Assembly (NCBI GenBank): GCA_021780675.1
Contig: JAJXYH010000019.1
Coordinates: 1-47,059 of the forward strand
Length of the DNA: 47,059 nt
Source of the DNA: a bacterium
GTDB taxonomy: Bacteria; Patescibacteriota; Microgenomatia; Levybacterales; UBA12049
Reading direction: 5' to 3'
Below, in pieces: positions 1 to 8,833 of this stretch. Each line of letters opens with the position of its first letter. Position 1 is the first letter of the stretch. Below the pieces are notes generated by a model. It was not told the origin of the DNA, made no database searches, and saw only the letters and a program-made list of their open reading frames with translations. A program made the translations under genes and the position numbers.

Positions 1-522
1 GGATTTATTAAGTTCGTTAAGTAAGGCATACATTAAAGTTGATTTTCCCGAACCGGTCGGACCTGTGGTTATGAGTAATCCATTAGGGCTTTTAAGAATT
101 TGTTCTAAGATAGTAAGTTGCAACTGATCGAATCCCATGGTTTTAATGTTGCCCATCATCATTTCCCTATTTAAAATTCTTAGGACCGTAGTTTCTCCAT
201 ATTGGCTGGGTATGGTAGAAACTCTTAAGCTGTACATTCTATTTTCAAAACTAAACTGTGTATGCCCGTCTTGTGGAGCCTGATGATTGGTAATATCAAG
301 TTCCGATAAAACTTTTATCCTTGATACAAGCATATTTAAAGAAGCAATCGGAAGAGTTTGGTATGTAATTAAACTACCGTCTACTCTAAAGCGGATAGTA
401 ACATTGTTTTGTCCGGGTTCAATATGGATATCACTGGCTTTTTGCGCAAAAGCAGCTTTTAAAATTTGCCCAAACCAATCGGTTGCATCACTTGTTTGTG
501 TGTTTGGATCATCCGGTTGCAT
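1..522 (-). CDS. PilB/GspE-type secretion/pilus assembly ATPase, partial (C-terminus beyond window start)
   Basis: Minus-strand translation from ATG at 522: MQPDDPNTQTSDATDWFGQILKAAFAQKASDIHIEPGQNNVTIRFRVDG...GLLITTGPTGSGKSTLMYALLNELNK; ASDIHIEP and Walker A GPTGSGKST are typical of GspE/PilB. Upstream in-frame stop at 541-543. Confidence 0.9.
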   Translation of the reverse strand, partial: MQPDDPNTQTSDATDWFGQILKAAFAQKASDIHIEPGQNNVTIRFRVDGSLITYQTLPIASLNMLVSRIKVLSELDITNHQAPQDGHTQFSFENRMYSLRVSTIPSQYGETTVLRILNREMMMGNIKTMGFDQLQLTILEQILKSPNGLLITTGPTGSGKSTLMYALLNELNKS

Positions 523-662
523 ACCTAATTTAATCTTAGTTTAAAACTTAATGGTTAGTCAAATTATAAATGTGTAACAATATTTTTAAAATCCCGTTAA
601 AGTTTATAGGCAGCCAAAACCTGTCTTAGGAAAGGACAAAAATGTTCAATTCTTATTGTTTT

Positions 663-707
663 AAACAGCTCCTGACATTACGAAACTGCCGAGGGGCTGT
701 TTTTTTT
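663..707 (+). terminator. Rho-independent terminator
   Basis: 10-bp stem AAACAGCTCC (663-672) / GGGGCTGTTT (693-702, one G-U), followed by T8 at 700-707 on the + strand. Confidence 0.65.
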
Positions 708-744
708 AAGCATAACTTAAGTATTAAATAGTATTCTGCTTCTT

Positions 745-781
745 GACCCACCCAACATGTGTTTTGAGGTGGGTTCTTTTG
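745..781 (+). terminator. Stem-loop, probable second + strand terminator
   Basis: ACCCACC (746-752) / GGTGGGT (768-774) followed by T-rich TCTTTT; no comparable T-tract on the minus side. Confidence 0.45.
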
Positions 782-782
782 T

Positions 783-1463
783 CTAGAAGTTAATGTGTTC
801 GCTGGAGTTACTTATAAATTCCTCCTGAAGTTTTTTATAGTTTAGAATTGTTATTTTATGATCGGAATAAGTAATTATCTTTTCTTTTACCAGTTTTTCA
901 AGTTCCCTGCTGGTCGCTTCGCGGGAAAGTCCTGCAAGAGTCCCTAAGACTCTATGAGTAAGAGGAACTTCAATTTGTGTTTGCTTACCATCAGGTTTTC
1001 CAAACCTAACCGTAAGCATCACAAGGATTGAGCTGATTTGGTGGTAAGCATTTTTGGATAAAAGCGAATCCATAAGTTTGGTGATTCCTTCAAGTCCCGA
1101 AAATGCATTTTGTGTTAATAAAAAAAGTAAGTCCGGGTTTTGCTGAAGCGTTTTTATAACTTCTTCTTTAGGTGCTTTTAAAACTTCAACATCTGTTAAA
1201 GCTTCGATAAAATAGATATTAATATTTTGGTTTAACGCCCAAATAAGCGGAAAATACATTCCCGGTTTATAAATATTAAAGGTTATTTCTTTGCCTTCTT
1301 TGGAAATTGTATATAGCCTGGCAAATCCTTTTTTAAGGTAAAATACCCCGGCCGGTTCTTTTTCCGGTTCAACAATCAACTGATCTTTTTTATATATTTT
1401 TACCGGACCGAATTTTGCAAAAAAATTTTCGTCAAGATTTTTATTGGTTGTTTTTTTTGCCAT
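783..1463 (-). CDS. Crp/Fnr-family transcriptional regulator
   Basis: 226 aa; N-terminal cyclic-nucleotide-binding-like beta domain (KKDQLIVEPEKEPAGVFYLKKGFARLYTISKEGKEITFNIYKPG) and C-terminal HTH (THRVLGTLAGLSREATSRELEKLVKEKII). Confidence 0.9.
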   Translation of the reverse strand: MAKKTTNKNLDENFFAKFGPVKIYKKDQLIVEPEKEPAGVFYLKKGFARLYTISKEGKEITFNIYKPGMYFPLIWALNQNINIYFIEALTDVEVLKAPKEEVIKTLQQNPDLLFLLTQNAFSGLEGITKLMDSLLSKNAYHQISSILVMLTVRFGKPDGKQTQIEVPLTHRVLGTLAGLSREATSRELEKLVKEKIITYSDHKITILNYKKLQEEFISNSSEHINF

Positions 1464-1561
1464 ATCTTAAGCTGATTTTAAGACAAATTTATAAAAATTA
1501 CCATAGTAACGTTTTATTAAAGTTTGCGTTACATTAAGTATAACACATTTAGTGATTGGTA

Positions 1562-1591
1562 TTGCATTAGACACTATTTATAGTGTATATT
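1562..1591 (+). promoter_or_regulatory. Promoter with palindromic operator candidate between -35 and -10
   Basis: TTGCAT (1562-1567) N18 TATATT (1586-1591); the spacer holds perfect inverted repeat ACACTA-TTTA-TAGTGT (1571-1586). Confidence 0.45.
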
Positions 1592-1636
1592 ATTAAATAG
1601 CAATCATATTCATAGATCTTTAATGAAAGGAGGAAT

Positions 1637-1726
1637 ATGAAACTTAAATTAATTTATATTAAAAATAAGTTAACTAAGTTGCTAGGTAGCATTCTTAATG
1701 TTTATGCTACAGAGTTAATGCTGTAG
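1637..1726 (+). CDS. Small ORF (29 aa) with strong Shine-Dalgarno sequence
   Basis: AAAGGAGG-AAT-ATG; MKLKLIYIKNKLTKLLGSILNVYATELML then TAG. No recognisable family; below the length cutoff of the ORF track. Confidence 0.4.
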   Translation: MKLKLIYIKNKLTKLLGSILNVYATELML

Positions 1727-1912
1727 TTTGAATTATGGAAAAAGATTCAAGCAATATTAACTTTAATAATTGTCGGCAGGAAAGTTGAAGTTTCGATAAA
1801 ACCGATAAGGTTGGTATATGTGTTAGTGAACCTGCTTACTCCTTGTAGTTAAATAAATTTTAAGTAATTCTTCAGGTTATTTTTTTACAATTTTTTATAC
1901 AAATATAATATC

Positions 1913-1941
1913 TTGACACGGGAATAAGTTTTGATTATGCT
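1913..1941 (+). promoter_or_regulatory. Sigma70-like promoter of the 1955 gene
   Basis: TTGACA (1913-1918) N17 TATGCT (1936-1941). Confidence 0.6.
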
Positions 1942-1954
1942 AATCTTTAAGTAA

Positions 1955-2443
1955 ATGAAGAAATTATTAAAAAATAAGGTTTTTCTTATAGCCTTAGGAG
2001 CGGTTTTAATAATAATAGTTATTATTATTGGATTCGCAGCTTTTTTAAGTAATTCCTCTAAAACAGCGGATAACGGAGTAAGTGCACTTCCAACGCAAAT
2101 ACCGGTTCCAACAATAACTGCAAGTTCATTAGGTTTAACCTTAAAGACGGGTACAGCCGGAAAAACCGTAATCGCGGCAGTTTCCAATATTGATGGAATT
2201 TCTTCAATTGAATATGATCTTTCTTATACCGCAAAAGTTAACGGGGAAGATGTACCTAGGGGAATTATCGGGGAATTTGATCTTACCAAAACCCCGGTTT
2301 CCAAAGAGATTACTCTTGGAACATGTTCCGACGTATGTCATTACGACTCCGATGTAAGGAATTTAAAATTAGATCTTAAGGTCACAAAAACCGATGGAAG
2401 TGTCTATCAATCCACCACCACTTTAGCCTCAACAGGTAATTAA
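1955..2443 (+). CDS. Membrane-anchored extracytoplasmic protein with a GTCS...C-type domain
   Basis: 162 aa; N-terminal TM (VFLIALGAVLIIIVIIIGFAAFL) then extracellular domain ending ...PRGIIGEFDLTKTPVSKEITLGTCSDVCHYDSDVRNLKLDLKVTK... Confidence 0.75.
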   Translation: MKKLLKNKVFLIALGAVLIIIVIIIGFAAFLSNSSKTADNGVSALPTQIPVPTITASSLGLTLKTGTAGKTVIAAVSNIDGISSIEYDLSYTAKVNGEDVPRGIIGEFDLTKTPVSKEITLGTCSDVCHYDSDVRNLKLDLKVTKTDGSVYQSTTTLASTGN

Positions 2444-2527
2444 TCCCGCTTTTTTAATAAATTCGTTTAAACTCTACTATATTTAGTGTTTCCGGTTTCT
2501 GTTGGCACTAAAAATTCTCATTACCTA

Positions 2528-2590
2528 TTGACAAGACCCTGAAATAAAGCGCAATATTAAATAAAGTGGGAAAAGTTGGGAAATAGTGGG
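2528..2590 (+). promoter_or_regulatory. mraZ promoter and three TGGG MraZ-type boxes
   Basis: TTGACA at 2528-2533, AT-rich -10 region near 2552-2558, then TGGG at 2567-2570, 2577-2580 and 2587-2590 with exact 10-bp period, just upstream of mraZ. Confidence 0.75.
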
Positions 2591-2608
2591 AAAAGGAGGC
2601 AGGAGAAA

Positions 2609-3052
2609 GTGCTAATCGGTCAATATGATTCAAAAGTTGATACTAAAGGAAGAACAGCGTTACCTAAGAAATTCAGGGAAATCTTGGGTGAAAAGTTAAT
2701 TGTTACTTTAGGTTATGAAAGCTCGCTTATTGTCGTATCAGAGAAAAACTGGAAAGCGTTACTTGAGGGGACAGAAGGAAGGCCGTTTATTGACTCCGCA
2801 ACCCGGCAGACGCAAAGGTTTTTACTCGGAGGAGCTTCAAACGTCGAGCTCGACAATAAGGGCAGGTTTATACTCCCTTATTATCTTAGAGAATATGGAA
2901 AAATTGAGACAGATGTCGTATTCGTAGGGCTTTCGAGGTACGTTGAGATTTGGAGTAAAAAGGTTTGGGAAGAGTATAGGAAAGTCTTAGAAAAAGATAT
3001 CGACACAATTTCGCAAAGATTAGTCAAAAGAGAAAGGGAGGGAAATGAATAA
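2609..3052 (+). CDS. mraZ: Transcriptional regulator MraZ
   Basis: VLIGQYDSKVDTKGRTALPKKFREILGEKLIVT... SpoVT/AbrB-like MraZ signature. GTG start at 2609 after AAGGAGGCAGG preferred over the TTG at 2576. Confidence 0.95.
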   Translation: MLIGQYDSKVDTKGRTALPKKFREILGEKLIVTLGYESSLIVVSEKNWKALLEGTEGRPFIDSATRQTQRFLLGGASNVELDNKGRFILPYYLREYGKIETDVVFVGLSRYVEIWSKKVWEEYRKVLEKDIDTISQRLVKREREGNE

Positions 3053-3941
3053 TTTCCATAAGAGCGTTCTTTTAGACGAGGTTTTAGAACTTTTACAAGT
3101 TAAAAGCAAGGAAAAATACATTGACGCCACTCTGGGTGGAGGCGGACATGCTCTTGGAATTTTAAAATCGGGTGGAATTGTTTTAGGCATAGATCAAGAT
3201 AAAGAGGCACTTGAGCACGTTGCCCTAAAACTTAAAGACAAGATAGAAACAAGGGATTTGACATTAGCTAAGGGAAATTTCAGGGATATCGATAAAATTG
3301 CACATTTAAATAATTTCGGGAAAGTTAAAGGGATTCTATATGATCTGGGGGTTTCCTCACATCAAATAGACGAGCCCAAACGGGGTTTTAGTTTTTTAAA
3401 AGACGGGCCGCTTGATATGAGAATGGATAGTGAAAGCCCTGTAACGGCTGAAGTTTTGGTAAATCTTTTAAAAAAAGAAGACCTTATTAAAATTTTCAGT
3501 GAGTTTGGGCAGGAAAGACGAAGCTTTGCAATCGCAAACGCAATTGTTAAAAAGCGAAAGGAAAAAGCGATAAAAACAACAGGAGATTTATCAAAAATTA
3601 TTGAAAGCGTTTACGGATTTAGAGGCGAAGTGTCTAACTTTAACAAAAACGAGATTAATAAACGGGTCTTTCAGGCGCTTAGGATTGCGGTAAATAACGA
3701 GCTTGAAAATTTAAACGAAAGTTTAATAAAAGCAGTAGGACTTTTGCAAAGCGGCGGAAGGTTAGCGGTAATTTCTTTCCATTCGCTTGAGGATATAAGT
3801 ACAAAAAAAGTATTTGAAAATTTAGAAAGAGAAAATATGGGGAAAATTATTACTTTAAAGCCGATTGAGGCAACAGAAGAAGAAAAATCAGAAAATTCAA
3901 GATCGAGAAGTGCAAAGTTAAGGGTATTTGAAAAAAATTAA
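3045..3941 (+). CDS. rsmH: 16S rRNA (cytosine(1402)-N(4))-methyltransferase RsmH
   Basis: 298 aa; DATLGGGGHALGIL, LYDLGVSSHQIDEPKRGFSF, VISFHSLED motifs. Confidence 0.97.
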   Translation: MNNFHKSVLLDEVLELLQVKSKEKYIDATLGGGGHALGILKSGGIVLGIDQDKEALEHVALKLKDKIETRDLTLAKGNFRDIDKIAHLNNFGKVKGILYDLGVSSHQIDEPKRGFSFLKDGPLDMRMDSESPVTAEVLVNLLKKEDLIKIFSEFGQERRSFAIANAIVKKRKEKAIKTTGDLSKIIESVYGFRGEVSNFNKNEINKRVFQALRIAVNNELENLNESLIKAVGLLQSGGRLAVISFHSLEDISTKKVFENLERENMGKIITLKPIEATEEEKSENSRSRSAKLRVFEKN

Positions 3942-3942
3942 T

Positions 3943-4227
3943 ATGAAAAAACCTGCCCTATTAATTATATTTTTGATTTCAACAATTATAGTTTTGTCAC
4001 TTGTTAGAACCTATATTTCCAACAATGTTGCAACTTCCGGTGTGGTTTTAGGCCAAATACAAAAGGAAACAGAAAGTTTAAAACTGGAAAACAGCGTGTT
4101 AGCAGAAAAAGTATATGATTTATCTTCTTTGACAAATTTAGCGCAAAAAGCTTATGATCAAGGTTATACGGAAGGAAAGTCAAGTTTTGCCATTGGTACG
4201 ACAATCCCCGTTGCTATAAAACAATGA
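3943..4227 (+). CDS. FtsL-like septum protein
   Basis: Short single-TM protein with coiled-coil-like segment between rsmH and ftsI; ATG at 3943 preferred over TTG 3928. Confidence 0.65.
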   Translation: MKKPALLIIFLISTIIVLSLVRTYISNNVATSGVVLGQIQKETESLKLENSVLAEKVYDLSSLTNLAQKAYDQGYTEGKSSFAIGTTIPVAIKQ

Positions 4228-5909
4228 CCTGGAGATATAAAATCGTATTTATTTCCATTGTGTTTTTCTTCTTTCTGATTATTCTTAGGTTATTTTATTG
4301 GCAGGTTATTAAAGCAAGTGAATTGTCCGACATGGCCCAGGCACAGTACGGCACAGCGATAAAAATTTTGCCCCAAAGGGGAGATATTGAAACATCCGAC
4401 GGATTTCCGATAGCAACCAGTAAAATCACTTACCTTGTTTTTGCAAACCCCCAAGAAATAAAAGATAAGGCAAACTCGGTTGATCTATTATCGCGGTATT
4501 TAGACATAGATGTTGCATCAATTAGTGCTGATTTAAGTTTGGATAAATTCTGGGTTCCTCTTGAGCACGGATTGAGCGTAGAAAATAAGCAGAAAATCGA
4601 AAGCCTTGATCTTCCCGGTATTGGTTTTTCCCAGGAGTATGAAAGACACTATCCGGAGGCATCGATGGCGGCCCAGCTTTTGGGTTTTTTAGGAAAAGAC
4701 GAACAGGGAAATGATAAAGGTTATTTTGGTTTGGAAGGCTATTATGACAGGCTCTTAAAAGGAAAAGAAGGAGCGGCTATTCAGGTTCATGATGCATTTG
4801 GAAGGCCGATATTGGCAAAAATGAATAGCAACCAGAGTGAAGCCGACGGACAGACATTGGTTTTAAACATTAACCGCGCATTCCAGTTTTTGGTCGAAAA
4901 GAAACTAAAAGACGGGGTGGAAAAATACGGGGCTCAAAGTGGAATGGTAGGAATTATGGATCCTAAAACTGGAGGAATATTGGCTATGGCTTCGTATCCC
5001 AAATTTGATCAAAGACACTATCAGGATTACTCAAGCGATTTATATGTAAACCCTTTTATCTCCGACCTTTATGAACCTGGTTCGACTTTTAAACCGATCG
5101 TTATGTCTGCAGCTTTAGATAAAAATTTGGTTACTCCCCAGACAAAATGCAATATTTGTTCGGGGCCTGTTTCGGTTAGCGGGTATGAAATCCATACTTG
5201 GAATGACAAATATTTCCCCGGAATCAATATGATTGAAACCATCCAGCACTCGGATAACACGGGAATGGTATTTGTTGCCCAAAAAATGGGAGTTGACCAA
5301 ATGATAACGGCCTTAAATGAATTTGGAATAGGAAGTAATACCGGCATAGATTTACAGGGTGAAGTTTCGGCGCCGCTTAAGCCAAAAAGCGATTGGTATG
5401 CCGTAGATTTGGCAACTACCGGCTTTGGACAGGGAATATCGGTAACTCCGATAGAAATTTTGGATGCAATCGGAGCAATAGCAAACGAGGGAAAGCGGAT
5501 GGAGCCTCATGTTGTGAATGCGGTTGAAAATTCCGAAGGGAAGTTGGTTAAAATCCCTCCTAAGGTTACAGATTCGCCTATAAGCCCTCAAACTGCCAAG
5601 GTAATGACAGAAATAATGGTTAACGCCGTAAATAAGGGTGAAGCTTCTTTTGCTCGTTTAAAGGGATATAGGATAGCCGGTAAGACAGGAACGGCTTCTA
5701 TTCCGATTGCCGGACATTATGACCCTAACCAAACTATAGCTTCATTTGTGGGTTTTGCGCCTGCCGATAACCCTAAATTTGTAATGCTGGTAATTTTAGA
5801 TAGGCCAACTGCTTCAATTTATGGAGCAGAAACCGCAGCGCCAATTTTTTTCGATATTGCTAAAACTCTGTTAGAATATTATCAGATAGCACCAACAAGC
5901 GGAGAATAA
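4224..5909 (+). CDS. ftsI: Peptidoglycan D,D-transpeptidase FtsI / class B PBP
   Basis: 561 aa; YEPGSTFKPIV (SxxK), SDN in HSDNTGMVF, KTGTA motifs; dcw context. Confidence 0.95.
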   Translation: MTWRYKIVFISIVFFFFLIILRLFYWQVIKASELSDMAQAQYGTAIKILPQRGDIETSDGFPIATSKITYLVFANPQEIKDKANSVDLLSRYLDIDVASISADLSLDKFWVPLEHGLSVENKQKIESLDLPGIGFSQEYERHYPEASMAAQLLGFLGKDEQGNDKGYFGLEGYYDRLLKGKEGAAIQVHDAFGRPILAKMNSNQSEADGQTLVLNINRAFQFLVEKKLKDGVEKYGAQSGMVGIMDPKTGGILAMASYPKFDQRHYQDYSSDLYVNPFISDLYEPGSTFKPIVMSAALDKNLVTPQTKCNICSGPVSVSGYEIHTWNDKYFPGINMIETIQHSDNTGMVFVAQKMGVDQMITALNEFGIGSNTGIDLQGEVSAPLKPKSDWYAVDLATTGFGQGISVTPIEILDAIGAIANEGKRMEPHVVNAVENSEGKLVKIPPKVTDSPISPQTAKVMTEIMVNAVNKGEASFARLKGYRIAGKTGTASIPIAGHYDPNQTIASFVGFAPADNPKFVMLVILDRPTASIYGAETAAPIFFDIAKTLLEYYQIAPTSGE

Positions 5910-5924
5910 GATATAATACCTGAA

Positions 5925-7259
5925 ATGAGAAAAGTGTTTGCAAAATTTATTATTAATTATTTAAGAGTTATTGCAAAACTTAAATTAAGAAGTATAAATC
6001 CAATAATCATCGGTGTAGGCGGCGCAAGCGGTAAGACTACTCTTTCGAATTTTATCTACTTAATTTTTAGTAAAAAATATAAAGTAAGGCAGGGAAAAGG
6101 AAAGAACAGCGAGACAGGAATCCCCTTAGATATTTTAAAGTTATCTACAGGAAGCTATAAATTTTTAGATTGGCTTAGAGTCGTAGTTCAGGCACCTTTT
6201 AGGCTTTTTTTAGACTTTGATAAATATGATGTATATGTTGCAGAAATGGGTATTGATAGTCCGGTTGAGCCTAAAAATATGTCGTATTTACTTAAAATAA
6301 TAAAGCCGCAGATTGCGGTTTTAACAAATATTTCTTATGAACACAGTGAATATTTTGAGCCGCTTGCAATGGATGAAGACTTTAAAAATGTAGAAGAAAA
6401 AATATTAAATTTAACTGCACAACAGGAAATGCTTCTTTTAACCTCGGTAGGAGAATCGGGCACAGCAGTTTTAAATATAGACGACGATTATATAAATTCG
6501 GCGAAAAAAGAAATACAAGCTAAGAAAATTACGGTTTCTCTAAAAAATGATTCGGCAGATTTTTATATTAATGAAATTAAAAACTATGTTGATAAATTCG
6601 ACCTACATTTTATACATGAGGGAGAAAAATATAAATTAACTATCGACAATCCCCTGCCTGTGCATTTTGCATACAGTTTTGTAAGCGCGATTGCGGTTGG
6701 TAAGGCAGGAGGAATAAAAATATCGGAATCGATAAGTATTTTAGAAAATGATTTTTACCTGCCTGCCGGTAGAATGAGTTTTTTTAAAGGCGTTAAAGAT
6801 TCAATTATTGTGGATTCTTCTTACAATAACGCTACTCTTACTCCGATTTTAGACTTACTAGGCTTTGTTAAAGAAATTGGCAACCAAAGAAGAAGAGTTG
6901 GGATCATTGGGGATATGAGGGAGCTTGGAACCATGAGTAAGCCACTGCACGAGGAAGTTGCGAGAAAAATTCTTGAGACCTTGGATGCTGTGATTTTAAT
7001 CGGACCGTTAAGTCAAAAATATATATTACCGATTCTAAGAAGTAATAACTTCCCTGTATCTTCGTTTTTAAACTTTACTTCGGCAAAATCAACAATTTTG
7101 GAGCAAGTTAAGCCTAAGAATATAGTACTGGTTAAGGGTTCGCAGAATACATTATTCTTAGAAAGAGTTGTTGAAATGCTTCTTAAAGACCCTAAAGATA
7201 AAGAAAAACTTTGCAGACGTGGTGAATACTGGGATAGGATAAGAGAGAAAACTTTATAA
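5925..7259 (+). CDS. murF: Mur ligase family protein, MurF-like
   Basis: GVGGASGKTTLSNF P-loop, VAEMGIDSPVEP, LTNISYEHSEYF, IVDSSYNNATLTPILDLL. Confidence 0.85.
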   Translation: MRKVFAKFIINYLRVIAKLKLRSINPIIIGVGGASGKTTLSNFIYLIFSKKYKVRQGKGKNSETGIPLDILKLSTGSYKFLDWLRVVVQAPFRLFLDFDKYDVYVAEMGIDSPVEPKNMSYLLKIIKPQIAVLTNISYEHSEYFEPLAMDEDFKNVEEKILNLTAQQEMLLLTSVGESGTAVLNIDDDYINSAKKEIQAKKITVSLKNDSADFYINEIKNYVDKFDLHFIHEGEKYKLTIDNPLPVHFAYSFVSAIAVGKAGGIKISESISILENDFYLPAGRMSFFKGVKDSIIVDSSYNNATLTPILDLLGFVKEIGNQRRRVGIIGDMRELGTMSKPLHEEVARKILETLDAVILIGPLSQKYILPILRSNNFPVSSFLNFTSAKSTILEQVKPKNIVLVKGSQNTLFLERVVEMLLKDPKDKEKLCRRGEYWDRIREKTL

Positions 7260-7583
7260 TTTTAGGTTCAATTTGTCTCCAAGTCCGGTTTTAGAATTAT
7301 TAACACTGCCTGCAGGCAATTCCAAAACGATATCATACTTTGGATTCCATAAAATTACTCTATTGGGTTTAACGGATTCTTTGATAAATACAACTTCATA
7401 TCTTTTATTTAATACAATAAGGTCGAATGGTTTACTCATTAAAAAAGTGTGTATTCCAAAGCGGGTCCTAAAAACAATCGCCTCAACTTCTTGTTTAAAT
7501 AAAAGTCCAACCATTTTCGAAAGTCCTGTTTTATATAAAAAATTATTTGCAATAACAGTTTTTTTAGACTCGTTTTTTATCAT
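7254..7583 (-). CDS. DUF192-family protein
   Basis: 109 aa; GLSKMVGLLF...AIVFRTRFGIHTFLMSKPFDLIVLN...VLELPAGSVN pattern of DUF192. Confidence 0.75.
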   Translation of the reverse strand: MIKNESKKTVIANNFLYKTGLSKMVGLLFKQEVEAIVFRTRFGIHTFLMSKPFDLIVLNKRYEVVFIKESVKPNRVILWNPKYDIVLELPAGSVNNSKTGLGDKLNLKL

Positions 7584-7639
7584 TCATCTTATTATACAAA
7601 AACTAGAGAAAGGTAAAAATAAAAGGTATAATACTGTTT

Positions 7640-8833
7640 ATGTGGCAAAAGATTAAAAATCAGTACCATTTATTTATGGCTGTTCTTGCTAATGCGGCAT
7701 ATCTTTTCCCTACCAGAAAAATAAAAGTAATAGGTGTTACCGGTACAGACGGAAAGACAACTACTGTAAGCTTAATTTATCATATATTAAGCGCAAATAA
7801 TTTTAGGGTTTCGATGGTAACAAGCATAGGCGCAGTAATAAACAATAAAAATTTTGATATAGGATTTCACGTTACTACCCCCAGTTCATTTTCATTACAA
7901 AAATTAATAAAAATGACCAGCATTAAAGAAACAGACTATTTTATATTAGAGGTAACATCTCATGCGATCGATCAGAATAGAATCTACGGAATTCCTTTTG
8001 AAATTGGGGTGTTAACGAATGTGACCAATGAACACTTGGATTATCATAAAACCTATAAAAATTATTTATACACCAAATTAAAATTGATATTTAAGGCAAA
8101 AATTGGAATTGTTAATTTTGATGATGACTCTTATTCTTATATTTCAAAATTAAAAGAAACAAATAAAAACCATAAACTTTTAACGTTCGGCTTATCGGAT
8201 AAAGCGGATATAAATCCGAATAATTTTAATTTAGGAGCAGTTAACTTTAAAGATAAATTTAATCAATATAATTTATTAGCTGCCGTAGCTGCGGTAAGAC
8301 AACTGGGGGTTACAAATAATCAGATAATTAATGCATTAAAAGTATTTAAGATGCCAATTGGAAGAATGCAGACTATATATGATAAAGATTTTAAAGTTGT
8401 TATCGATTTTGCCCATACTCCTAATGCTTTTTATCAAATTTTAAGTTATTTTCGTCCCATTATTAAGGGAAAAATAATTCACGTTTTTGGTAGCGCAGGG
8501 GAAAGGGATGCAAAAAAGAGACCAATCTTAGGAAAAACATCTTCCGAATACTCTGACGTTTTAATTTTAACAGCAGAGGATCCCAGGAGTGAAAATGTTG
8601 ATAAAATAATTAATGAGATTTCAGTAGGAATTAAAAATGAGAAAGTAAACATTTTAAAAATTCCCAATAGAAAAAAGGCAATAGAAGAAGCCGTTAAAAT
8701 GGCGAAGAAAAACGATTTAATAATTATTACGGGAAAAGCGCATGAGAAATCTATGAATATGGGAAATGGGGAAGAAGCGTGGGATGAGTTCTCCGTTGTA
8801 GAAAAAGCGCTTAAAATACATGAAAAAAATTAA
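7640..8833 (+). CDS. murE: UDP-N-acetylmuramyl-tripeptide synthetase-like Mur ligase (MurE)
   Basis: GVTGTDGKTTTVSLI, EVTSHAIDQNRIYGIPFEIGVLTNVTNEHLDYH, TAEDPRSEN. Confidence 0.9.
   Translation: MWQKIKNQYHLFMAVLANAAYLFPTRKIKVIGVTGTDGKTTTVSLIYHILSANNFRVSMVTSIGAVINNKNFDIGFHVTTPSSFSLQKLIKMTSIKETDYFILEVTSHAIDQNRIYGIPFEIGVLTNVTNEHLDYHKTYKNYLYTKLKLIFKAKIGIVNFDDDSYSYISKLKETNKNHKLLTFGLSDKADINPNNFNLGAVNFKDKFNQYNLLAAVAAVRQLGVTNNQIINALKVFKMPIGRMQTIYDKDFKVVIDFAHTPNAFYQILSYFRPIIKGKIIHVFGSAGERDAKKRPILGKTSSEYSDVLILTAEDPRSENVDKIINEISVGIKNEKVNILKIPNRKKAIEEAVKMAKKNDLIIITGKAHEKSMNMGNGEEAWDEFSVVEKALKIHEKN

Noticed and set aside
287-544. + strand 85-aa ORF in the ORF track
   Set aside because: Antisense to the clear PilB/GspE-type coding sequence; no family resemblance.
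1885-2187. Minus-strand 100-aa ORF
   Set aside because: Antisense to the 1955 gene, which has a TM, a promoter and a domain shared with another protein in the window.
7273-7656. + strand 127-aa ORF
   Set aside because: Antisense to the DUF192 gene; the DUF192 reading has recognisable family motifs.
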